A program made the position numbers and the translations under genes. Shown here piece by piece: positions 1 through 5,080 of a stretch of DNA of 5,106 nt; the stretch's first letter is position 1, and each line of letters starts with the position of its first letter. Under the pieces are notes generated by a model that ran no database searches, was not told where the DNA came from, and was given only the letters and a program-made list of their open reading frames with translations. Location of the stretch: positions 1 to 5,106 of the forward strand of contig JAUVIW010000071.1 in assembly GCA_030592525.1 (NCBI GenBank), in the 5' to 3' direction. The DNA is from an archaeon (GTDB lineage: Archaea > B1Sed10-29 > WALL01).

Positions 1-121
1 AATTCCAGCCATCGAAGCCTAACCAAGTAGGTCCTGTACTCGGATCGCAGTGATGAGGGTCGAATAAGACTGGTGGCGGACAAGGGCCACCTCCTTCTTC
101 TGGGTCATCCCAAGTGCTCAT
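1..121 (-). CDS. Small Pro/Gly-rich protein, 5' part only (runs off left edge)
   Basis: An ATG at 121-119 on the minus strand opens a frame that stays open to the window edge, giving 40 residues beginning MSTWDDPEEGGGPCPPP. It is the last visible member of the minus-strand block, 35 bases after the stop of the preceding gene, in the same orientation. A T8 run lies in the gap and an A is at position -3 of the start. The segment is acidic at the start, rich in Pro and Gly, and has two Cys and an adjacent His pair (HHC), with two WLGF/GW-like aromatic spots near the edge. I do not recognise a family. Its position after capsid and core genes hints at a structural or assembly role, but that is inference. 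Without the 3' part, a chance open frame cannot be excluded. Confidence 0.5.
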   Translation of the reverse strand, partial: MSTWDDPEEGGGPCPPPVLFDPHHCDPSTGPTWLGFDGWN

Positions 122-137
122 TGTAATTGATGAAGCC

Positions 138-145
138 AAAAAAAA
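138..145 (-). terminator. T8 run between genes (minus strand)
   Basis: Eight A on the plus strand read as T8 in the direction of transcription. The run lies 11 bases past the stop of the SAP-like protein gene and 16 bases before the next ATG. It matches the T runs at other junctions in this window and may mark transcript 3' ends, or be part of the next gene's promoter. There is no clear hairpin before it. Confidence 0.35.
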
Positions 146-156
146 GAAGATGTGTC

Positions 157-780
157 TCACAGCTGTGTCTCCACAATCTCTCGCAGTAAGAATGCCGACT
201 TCTTCTGCTTGCGTTTACCGTTCTCCATGTAACTTAGCGGTATCTTGAGCTTCTTAGCCTCCGCACGTAAGCTCTTAAGTGAATGAGTGCCGTCATCAAT
301 GCCTTCGTGGTCGTACTTACTAGGTAGGGCATACCATTGACCTTGACTGGTCATTATCTTACCCTTTCTGGCGATGTCTTGCCCCGACAAATCGTCTATT
401 CGTTCGACTATCTCAGCTTCTGTACGTGAGGGATAGACCTTGCGTTGTCCTCCCCTTGGACGGGGTCGATTTTTCGGACCTGCTCGCCTTCTTCTCGGTC
501 TTGCTCGGCCTGCGGCTAGTGCTGCTTGTTGTCTTTGCGTCATTGCTCGCGGCGCTCTCGTCCGAAACGACCCGCGGGGAACTGCGCCAATCTCTTCTGC
601 CATGGTCAATAGCGAAGCTGTATTGCGCCCTGACATTGTCCTCCATTGCGCTGGCCTTTGCTTGATGGGAACGGTCTTGATGAAGTCGATTAAGTCTCGT
701 TTGGATATTAGTCGTGTCATTGGTCTCGTGTAACGAATGTATTTGACAATGAGATAAAAAAGCGAACGAATTACTGTCAT
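157..780 (-). CDS. Basic putative core protein with Arg/Pro-rich linker and SAP-like C-terminus
   Basis: A 207-residue strongly basic protein. Residues about 21-70 look helical and mixed. Residues about 70-115 are a low-complexity Arg/Pro/Gly/Ala region (RPRRRRAGPKNRPRPRGG), typical of DNA-condensing linkers. The C-terminal 40 residues (from about 168, LKSLRAEAKKLKIP, then a basic turn and SAFLLREIVETQL) have the helix-turn-helix spacing of a SAP-type DNA-binding motif. I infer a virion DNA-binding or core protein, in the spirit of adenovirus pVII, without claiming homology. The first ATG (780) overlaps the upstream stop in an ATGA, which suggests coupling. A second ATG at 720 would give 187 residues and would place a T6 run (756-761) in an intergenic gap, as at other junctions. 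I report the longer form but the shorter is equally plausible. No Shine-Dalgarno precedes either start. Confidence 0.75.
   Translation of the reverse strand: MTVIRSLFYLIVKYIRYTRPMTRLISKRDLIDFIKTVPIKQRPAQWRTMSGRNTASLLTMAEEIGAVPRGSFRTRAPRAMTQRQQAALAAGRARPRRRRAGPKNRPRPRGGQRKVYPSRTEAEIVERIDDLSGQDIARKGKIMTSQGQWYALPSKYDHEGIDDGTHSLKSLRAEAKKLKIPLSYMENGKRKQKKSAFLLREIVETQL
756..761 (-). terminator. T6 run downstream of the membrane-anchored basic protein gene
   Basis: Six A on the plus strand (T6 on the coding strand) lie 15 bases past the stop at 777-779. If the next gene starts at 720, this is an intergenic run like the others. If it starts at 780, the run is inside that gene's first codons. This dependence is why confidence is low. 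Confidence 0.25.
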
Positions 781-1247
781 ATGCCGGGAATGATAGCGGC
801 AACTGTTCCAGTTACAACGCCCATCATCAGCTTAGTAACGGTGAGATAGGCTGCGATGGCCAACACCGCAACGATGAGAATGATGATAAGGACCTTCTTC
901 AGCTTTTTGAGCATCTCACCGGGGTCGAAGTTCTTCGCCATTTTGCGCATCTTCTTCGTCATGTCCTTGACTTGGGACCGAACATTGCGAACAGCCTTCT
1001 TCTGCTCATCGACGATGCGTTGACCTCCTTTCCTCATTGCTGGAACATATTTACGTCGAGCTTCGCGTTGGAATCCCTTCGCGTGCTTGTGAGCCTTCTC
1101 TCCGTGCTTCTTGAGCTGTTTCTTGTACTTACGGTCGTATTCTCGACTAAAGCCTTTGCTTTGCTTCCTCACCTTGCCTGCGACCTTAGAGAACAGACTC
1201 TTCTTTTTTCGTCGTCTCCGACGCTTGCTGCGTTTACGCTTTGCCAT
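777..1247 (-). CDS. Highly basic protein with one C-terminal transmembrane segment; putative DNA-membrane tether
   Basis: A 156-residue protein in two parts. Residues 1-118 are extremely rich in Lys and Arg, starting with a KRKRSKRRRRRKKK block, and contain a near-repeat: SKGFSREYDRKY at 30-41 and AKGFQREARRKY at 56-67, a 26-residue period. Residues about 119-138 form an unbroken hydrophobic helix (VLIIILIVAVLAIAAYL), followed by a milder hydrophobic Gly/Ala/Val tail to the C-terminus. A polycation with a membrane anchor, located between the penton and the SAP-like protein genes, suggests a virion protein that holds packaged DNA against an internal lipid membrane. That role is inferred. The start is the only ATG at the head of the basic block, 35 bases after the penton stop and with no Shine-Dalgarno. 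The stop overlaps a possible ATG of the next gene (ATGA). I do not recognise a named family. Confidence 0.82.
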   Translation of the reverse strand: MAKRKRSKRRRRRKKKSLFSKVAGKVRKQSKGFSREYDRKYKKQLKKHGEKAHKHAKGFQREARRKYVPAMRKGGQRIVDEQKKAVRNVRSQVKDMTKKMRKMAKNFDPGEMLKKLKKVLIIILIVAVLAIAAYLTVTKLMMGVVTGTVAAIIPGI

Positions 1248-1268
1248 GAATGTCTTTGATTAAGCATC

Positions 1269-1274
1269 AAAAAA
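1269..1274 (-). terminator. T6 run between penton-like and basic protein genes
   Basis: T6 on the minus strand, 8 bases past the penton-like stop and 21 bases before the next ATG. It belongs to the set of junction T runs in this window. It has no associated stem-loop that I can see. Confidence 0.35.
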
Positions 1275-1282
1275 GGGAACGG

Positions 1283-1975
1283 TTAGTCCTCAGTAATGTG
1301 GAACGTAAACTCTGACTGATAGGTCGCGGGCATTTCCACAGGGAGGTACTCGCCTCCGAGGTAGACGCTGGTCCACATCTTCAATCCATTTATCTGTCCG
1401 CCTGATGGTCTGAAGGAGACGATGGCATTGTCGAATGCCTCGCGGTCATAGAAGACGAGGTTCTCTCTGTAGTTCATATCGTTACAAGGCACAATGACAT
1501 CGAATGACTCGCCTGTGATAGTCTGAAAGTCGTTGTTGGCAATCATTCCCCCGAAGTTGACGCCGATGGACTTGAAAGGGATAAGGTTCACGGGATAAGG
1601 AGCATTAGCGGACGGACCTGTGAGAAGAGTATTGTCGAAGCCGAATATCAAACCTGAGTTGCCTGCGAACTGTAGCGTGTCGAGGAGTCCCATGGTTATC
1701 TCGAGCTTTCTAGTCTGTGTGTTGAAGACGGCCGTTGCCGCTCCTCCTGTGGCCGTATTGAACATATCGACTAAATCATCGACAGTGGTGATTATGGACT
1801 CCTGTAAGACGAGAGGACCGCCGTTGAAGAAGACATCTTTAGTGGATAGCTTGCCGGAGATGTTGGGAAAGGCCAAGGCGAGCTGAAATGAGGTCAACAT
1901 GAGCTCCTTAATCTTGATGGGCTTAATCATAACAGCCTCATGGCCGGTGAATGTGGCGACGAATTTGCGTAGCAT
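1283..1975 (-). CDS. Probable penton-like minor capsid protein (single jelly-roll)
   Basis: A 230-residue protein rich in beta-forming and small residues, with no transmembrane segment. Residues 61-73 (IITTVDDLVDMFN), 83-95 (VFNTQTRKLEITM) and 109-113 (LIFGF) follow the pattern 'helix VDDLVDxxN, then strand with F/Y-N-xxTRKLxI, then LxFGF'. This is common in penton or minor capsid proteins of polintons and relatives. The C-terminal half (VIVPCNDMNYRENLVFYD and SFRPSGGQINGLKMWTSVYL) looks like jelly-roll strands ending in a long strand pair. It would occupy the fivefold vertices around the major capsid protein. The start is set at ATG 1975, which has A at -3. A longer frame begins with TTG at 2005 but would overlap the ATPase gene and adds a poorly matching lead. 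The gene follows the ATPase by 26 bases, the usual companionship in this lineage. The family call rests on pattern memory, not a search. Confidence 0.68.
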   Translation of the reverse strand: MLRKFVATFTGHEAVMIKPIKIKELMLTSFQLALAFPNISGKLSTKDVFFNGGPLVLQESIITTVDDLVDMFNTATGGAATAVFNTQTRKLEITMGLLDTLQFAGNSGLIFGFDNTLLTGPSANAPYPVNLIPFKSIGVNFGGMIANNDFQTITGESFDVIVPCNDMNYRENLVFYDREAFDNAIVSFRPSGGQINGLKMWTSVYLGGEYLPVEMPATYQSEFTFHITED

Positions 1976-1988
1976 GGTTACGTACGGC

Positions 1989-1993
1989 AAAAA
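1989..1993 (-). terminator. T5 run between ATPase and penton-like genes
   Basis: A T5 run, with further pyrimidines before it (TCTTTCTTTTTG on the coding strand), lies 8 bases past the ATPase stop and 13 bases before the penton-like ATG. It is the shortest of the junction T runs, so the weakest candidate 3'-end or promoter element. Confidence 0.25.
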
Positions 1994-2001
1994 GAAAGAT
2001 G

Positions 2002-2775
2002 TCAATAGTCGAGCGTTGCCTTGACTGGAATGATGTCGCCTCGCTTGGTATCACGGCGAAGGATGGAGAGCTCCTCTTGTCTGTCGACAACGAGTATGTC
2101 GTATGTAACAGCGAGCTCGCGCATCAGCTCAGTAAATTCATGCTGCTTCATCTCAGGAGCGTATACCTTCTTAACAAGCTCCCTCCGTTGCTTAGGTACA
2201 CCTCTGAACAGGAACCAGTCGCAATTACCGCGAAAATTGATGTCCACGAGCTTTGTGAGTACCTGTGTCGACAGAATGACCTTTATCCTCAGATGCCTTC
2301 CTTCGTACGCGAGCTCACTCATCAGCGTGTCGAACTGCCTCTTCAGAGCCGGCTTAGCTAAACTGCTGAGGATATCGTCGAAGATTATAACCGCAGTGTA
2401 CGGCTCGATGTCAGGGTCCTCTATCTTCATCCGTTTGTACTCGCGCATGAATGTGATAATGGTCTTGAGCGCACTAAAGTCCTCCTCCGACTTGAGCGCG
2501 AAGGTTTGATTCGCTGGAATCTGCGTGTCGTCCAGGCTGTTCTTGAAGAGGAATACGGAATGGTCGGTGAGGTCAATGAGCTCCATGAACTCCTTTATGA
2601 AGGTAGTCTTGCCGCTGCCTCGTATGCCTGACACGAGCATGAATGGATATCGCCGGTCGAAGTCGTCAACCAGAGTTTGTAAATCGAAAGGGCTAGCCAT
2701 GTGTTGAATAGTATTGCTGAGAGGAAAATTAATCGTGTGGTCCATTTCCACGCCCGATGTAATCGTATTGCCCAT
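2002..2775 (-). CDS. A32-like (FtsK/HerA superfamily) genome-packaging ATPase
   Basis: A 257-residue P-loop ATPase, a normal length for viral packaging ATPases of the A32 group. Walker A is GIRGSGKT at residues 50-57 after the strand FMLVS. Walker B is AVIIFDD at 128-134, with the two acidic residues expected for magnesium binding and catalysis. A conserved segment YEGRHLRIKVILSTQ at 157-171 contains a GRH arginine (candidate trans finger or sensor) and the strand ending in the sensor Gln. Downstream R182 and the FLFRG strand complete the core. These viruses use the enzyme to translocate genomic DNA into a preformed capsid. It heads the minus-strand capsid block. The ATG at 2775 is the first in the frame, which a TAG closes ten codons upstream. 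In-frame ATGs at residues 11 and 26 are less likely. There is no Shine-Dalgarno. Confidence 0.92.
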   Translation of the reverse strand: MGNTITSGVEMDHTINFPLSNTIQHMASPFDLQTLVDDFDRRYPFMLVSGIRGSGKTTFIKEFMELIDLTDHSVFLFKNSLDDTQIPANQTFALKSEEDFSALKTIITFMREYKRMKIEDPDIEPYTAVIIFDDILSSLAKPALKRQFDTLMSELAYEGRHLRIKVILSTQVLTKLVDINFRGNCDWFLFRGVPKQRRELVKKVYAPEMKQHEFTELMRELAVTYDILVVDRQEELSILRRDTKRGDIIPVKATLDY

Positions 2776-2917
2776 CCAAGAGCTTTCTGGACATTGTCTC
2801 GTCTAGCTGCTCCTGTTTTCAGTGTTTCGAGGAATATAAGGACGAAGAACTGGATAGTTGACAGAGTCGCATTGACTTGATGATGCTTTTTCATTGGTTG
2901 TATAACCTACGAAAAGC
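2776..2917. promoter_or_regulatory. Divergent promoter region between ATPase and zinc-finger genes
   Basis: This 142-base gap separates the two outward-facing gene blocks, so it must hold promoters for both unless transcription enters from outside. A/T-rich elements visible are AATATAAG at 2833-2840, readable as a TATA-like box on either strand, and TATAACC at 2901-2907, 11 bases before the zinc-finger ATG. A T5 run lies at 2887-2891. No well-spaced bacterial -35/-10 pair is present: TTGACA at 2858-2863 has only TGATGC at the correct distance. A minus-strand frame beginning at ATG 2894 also crosses this region. Promoter function is inferred from position. Confidence 0.45.
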
Positions 2918-3613
2918 ATGAGCAAGCCGTCATATACCTGTCCTCACTGTTCTAAAGAGTACAACAGCGCCGTATGGCTATCGAAACACATCGCAGAAGG
3001 CAAGTGCCTCAACAAACCTCGACCCGAAGACCTTATCGCCGCGGCAATGAGGACGTCAGCAATGCCCGGTCCAATCCCGATGCCTCCGTCACGGCCAGCA
3101 CCGCAGCTATCGTCGGGTGGTTACAAGCGGCCGTCTCGCAAATCGCCGCCTATCGAGAAGACGATAGCCGAAGAAGATACTGAGCGCGTCAATCACGTCC
3201 GAGAGTTGCTTCATGGAGCGCTCGAACCGAATGATAAAGACCTTGAAGACATCGTCATCGATGAATCCGAAGACGACTTCTATGAGCCTCAACTACCCGT
3301 TATCGTGAACACGAATATTGCGATGATGGCCTTTGAAGGTGCGAACAGCATCATTGATGCGGTTATCACTGACGGTCAGCTGAAACCAATTGTCGATGAA
3401 CGCATCGACAAATATCGAGACGTCATTCATCGCATTCAAGAGAAGTACGGCATTAGCCTCAATGGACTGCCTGAGGTAGAGTTCGCGGTGATGTACGCGG
3501 TAGACTTCGGGAAAGCAGTTCACGAAGCGAACCTTGCCGAAGAAGAGTTGTATAGTGACAGCGAAGAAGAGGAAAGTGATGAGCCGAAGAAGATACGGCA
3601 GACCTTTCGCTGA
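2918..3613 (+). CDS. C2HC zinc-finger protein with acidic patches
   Basis: A 231-residue protein. Residues 8-30 form a zinc finger with C8, C11, H24 and C30 (CX2CX12HX5C), with the hydrophobic positions of a C2H2-type finger but Cys as the last ligand. Residues about 34-80 are a Pro/Met/Ser-rich basic linker, presumably disordered. An acidic stretch follows at about 104-122 (DKDLEDIVIDESEDDFYE). Residues about 128-205 look like a compact helical domain (IAMMAFEGANSIIDAVI, then VEFAVMYAVDFGKAVHEANL). The C-terminus is acidic (EEELYSDSEEEESDE) with a short basic end. The finger could bind nucleic acid or protein. The gene lies 37 bases before the major capsid gene in the same direction, so it is probably co-expressed with it. 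It could be a late regulator, an assembly factor or a minor virion protein. I do not recognise the helical domain. The start ATG has A at -3 and no Shine-Dalgarno. Confidence 0.82.
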   Translation: MSKPSYTCPHCSKEYNSAVWLSKHIAEGKCLNKPRPEDLIAAAMRTSAMPGPIPMPPSRPAPQLSSGGYKRPSRKSPPIEKTIAEEDTERVNHVRELLHGALEPNDKDLEDIVIDESEDDFYEPQLPVIVNTNIAMMAFEGANSIIDAVITDGQLKPIVDERIDKYRDVIHRIQEKYGISLNGLPEVEFAVMYAVDFGKAVHEANLAEEELYSDSEEEESDEPKKIRQTFR

Positions 3614-3618
3614 ATCTC

Positions 3619-3624
3619 TTTTTT
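3619..3624 (+). terminator. T6 run between zinc-finger and major capsid genes
   Basis: T6 on the plus strand begins 5 bases past the zinc-finger stop and ends 26 bases before the major capsid ATG. It is the plus-strand counterpart of the T runs at minus-strand junctions, which shows that the pattern follows transcription direction and is not a strand-wide base bias. Confidence 0.35.
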
Positions 3625-3650
3625 GTCGTCTACTCAAAGCACTACTTATC

Positions 3651-4937
3651 ATGGACGAGATACAACTACTTCAAATGTCAGCGCATGCTGGCGACTCCGT
3701 AGCCGAGGCTATCATGGAGAACTTCAAGACCGAGCCTAATGCTTACACTGAGATGGCGAGCGCCACTTCAGTGCTTGACTTACCGATGTTCGAGAAGAGC
3801 GGGAGCATCGAGATAAGGCCGACCAATGAGTCGTACAAAGTCGGCTCTAACTTCAAGCTCACTTATGATATTCCCGCATCGGGGATTCTCAAGAACCTCT
3901 TCTTAGTCGTTCAGACATCAACCGTTCCCTTCGCTGGCGCTGCGACAGCTACTTTCACGGGCAACTGTTGGAAACTCATCGACAATATCGAGTGGAGGGC
4001 TGCCGGTAAGACGTTTCTACAGTACTCTGACTTCGAATCAATGATGAAGGCCTACCTCGAGTTGAGTGTCGACGAACGCGACAATCTATTGCGCATCAAT
4101 GACAACTACTTCGGTCTCGGAGGTTCTGCTAACCTCATCACCACCGAATATACGCTGGCGCTACCGCTCATTATCCCTGGGTACAGCCCTGCGACCAAAG
4201 GCAATCAGTTCTGTCTCGACTCCTTCGAGAATAGCGGTAAGCTGACAGTCGATATCACCTTCAAGCCGAGCGACTTCTTCACGACAACCGGGGCTGTGAC
4301 AAACGATGCTCCGTTCGAATCGCTCTATCTGGTCGGCAATGTGTGTGAACTCGACACCGAGTCACGTCTTGAAGCGCAAGCCGCTCGATGGAGTCAACTG
4401 TCGCCAGTCGTCGACTATACTGTTATCACTGACACGTTCCAGACTACAACTGCCGCTACTACGCAGACGTTCGACCTGAACAGTTTGAAGAACCTCAATA
4501 TCCAGGCTATACACTTCATGCTCATTGAAGACGCCGAATGGGCGGACGATAACGCCTGCTTTAACTTCTATGACTTAATGAATCTGGCAACCGCTACTGA
4601 ACGCATCTCATCGTTCAAGCTCACTGAGTCGGGTAAGATTATTCGCGACCAAACGACCAATGCTCTCTACGGAGTACTGGAGAACTACGACACTGTGAAG
4701 AGCTTCAACAGCTATCGTAATGAGCGTATCACCGACATCTATATCGGCGATGATGAACTCTACAGTGACCCTGATATGATAGGCATCTACCTTCAGACGA
4801 GCACTTTCAAGAACCTTCAGCTAAGAGTCAACTTCGAGAACCTAAGCATAGGGACCGACTTGCGATACTTCGTCATAGCGCGTAATGTGAAGAACATGTA
4901 CATCGACAAGGGTGGTAAGGTCAATGTCGAGAACTAA
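3651..4937 (+). CDS. Putative double jelly-roll major capsid protein
   Basis: A 428-residue protein without transmembrane segments, rich in strand-forming runs separated by polar loops. Residues 51-90 (SIEIRPTNESYKVGSNFKL, then the strand ILKNLFLVVQTS) look like the first jelly-roll strands. WKLIDNIEWRAAGK at 107-120, followed by a helix at about 127-143, resembles the conserved 'LIDNIxxxxxGK' segment of polinton-type capsid proteins. The C-terminal part repeats the same rhythm and ends in NLQLRVNFENLSIGTDLRYFVIARNV. Size fits the PRD1/polinton range. Partners in the window are the packaging ATPase and the penton-like protein, which supports the capsid call. Start: ATG 3651 has A at -3 and G at +4. 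An in-frame ATG at 3579 would add 24 residues (MSRRRYGRPFAESLF...) and overlap the zinc-finger gene. A TTG at 3534 is unlikely. The last eight codons lie in an inverted repeat. Confidence 0.72.
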   Translation: MDEIQLLQMSAHAGDSVAEAIMENFKTEPNAYTEMASATSVLDLPMFEKSGSIEIRPTNESYKVGSNFKLTYDIPASGILKNLFLVVQTSTVPFAGAATATFTGNCWKLIDNIEWRAAGKTFLQYSDFESMMKAYLELSVDERDNLLRINDNYFGLGGSANLITTEYTLALPLIIPGYSPATKGNQFCLDSFENSGKLTVDITFKPSDFFTTTGAVTNDAPFESLYLVGNVCELDTESRLEAQAARWSQLSPVVDYTVITDTFQTTTAATTQTFDLNSLKNLNIQAIHFMLIEDAEWADDNACFNFYDLMNLATATERISSFKLTESGKIIRDQTTNALYGVLENYDTVKSFNSYRNERITDIYIGDDELYSDPDMIGIYLQTSTFKNLQLRVNFENLSIGTDLRYFVIARNVKNMYIDKGGKVNVEN

Positions 4938-4985
4938 AGAGGCTCACGCGTCGCTACGCTCCGCTGCGCCTCCTTAAACCTCCGA
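4912..4985 (+). repeat. Left arm of inverted repeat covering the MCP 3' end and 3' flank
   Basis: This segment matches the reverse complement of 5033-5106 at 65 of 74 positions with no gaps. It covers the last eight codons of the major capsid gene, its TAA stop and 48 bases of 3' flank. Differences are at 4925 (changing Asn to Lys), a cluster of seven within 4949-4963, and 4978. The repeat may extend further outward, because the right arm is cut by the window edge. Confidence 0.93.
4939..4972 (+). promoter_or_regulatory. Stem-loop just downstream of the MCP stop codon
   Basis: GAGGC (4939-4943) can pair with GCCTC (4968-4972), GCG (4948-4950) with CGC (4962-4964), and GC (4953-4954) with GC (4958-4959), leaving a TAC apical loop. 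The structure starts one base after the TAA. The same pairing is kept in the inverted copy, where the GCG/CGC step becomes GGC/GCC. A role in mRNA 3'-end formation or stability is plausible, or as a DNA cruciform. The stem is interrupted and short, so folding alone would not be convincing. Confidence 0.5.
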
Positions 4986-5002
4986 CAGAGTACAATGGAT
5001 TC

Positions 5003-5027
5003 AAAAAAACCTATCTCTTACTTTTTT
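5003..5027. terminator. A7...T6 spacer between converging genes; candidate two-way terminator
   Basis: The roughly 47-base spacer between the inverted arms holds A7 at 5003-5009 and T6 at 5022-5027. Read from the left gene the T6 comes about 85 bases after its stop. Read from the right gene the A7 is a T7 about 72 bases after its stop. Each strand therefore meets a stem-loop and then a T run, as in a two-way transcription terminator. The two runs can also pair with each other around a 12-base loop. Confidence 0.45.
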
Positions 5028-5045
5028 AGCGTTCGGAGGGTTAAG

Positions 5046-5079
5046 GAGGCGCAGGCGAGCACCGCGAGCCGTGAGCCTC
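5046..5079 (-). promoter_or_regulatory. Stem-loop downstream of the second MCP-like stop codon
   Basis: Read on the minus strand, GAGGC (5079-5075) pairs with GCCTC (5050-5046), GGC (5070-5068) with GCC (5056-5054), and GC with GC around a GGT loop. Compared with the left arm, two stem pairs have flipped (C-G to G-C and G-C to C-G) with pairing kept, and the other clustered differences sit in the three-base loop. Confidence 0.5.
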
Positions 5080-5080
5080 T

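Noticed and set aside
413..802. A 129-residue minus-strand frame and two plus-strand frames (426-665, 440-733) across the SAP-like gene
   Set aside because: Ser/Thr/Arg-rich or Leu/Ala-rich compositions are frame-shifted readings of the Arg/Pro-rich gene; no independent start context or neighbours support them.
972..1259. Plus-strand frame of 95 residues opposite the membrane-anchored basic protein
   Set aside because: Leu/Ser-rich reading is the antisense of Lys/Arg codons; the minus-strand reading has coherent domains.
1976..2005. TTG start at 2005 for the penton-like protein
   Set aside because: It overlaps the ATPase stop and lacks a ribosome site; the ATG at 1975 has better context.
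1951..2509. Two plus-strand frames (1951-2361 and 2021-2509) opposite the ATPase
   Set aside because: They are antisense to a gene with clear Walker motifs, and their sequences show no recognisable domain.
2858..2906. Bacterial-type promoter (TTGACA at 2858 or TTGACT at 2872 with TATAAC at 2901)
   Set aside because: Spacing is 37 or 23 bases instead of about 17, and the correctly spaced hexamer is not -10-like.
3293..3652. Minus-strand frame of 119 residues opposite the zinc-finger gene
   Set aside because: Antisense shadow; hydrophobic stretch derives from the complement of acidic codons and the zinc-finger frame is better supported.
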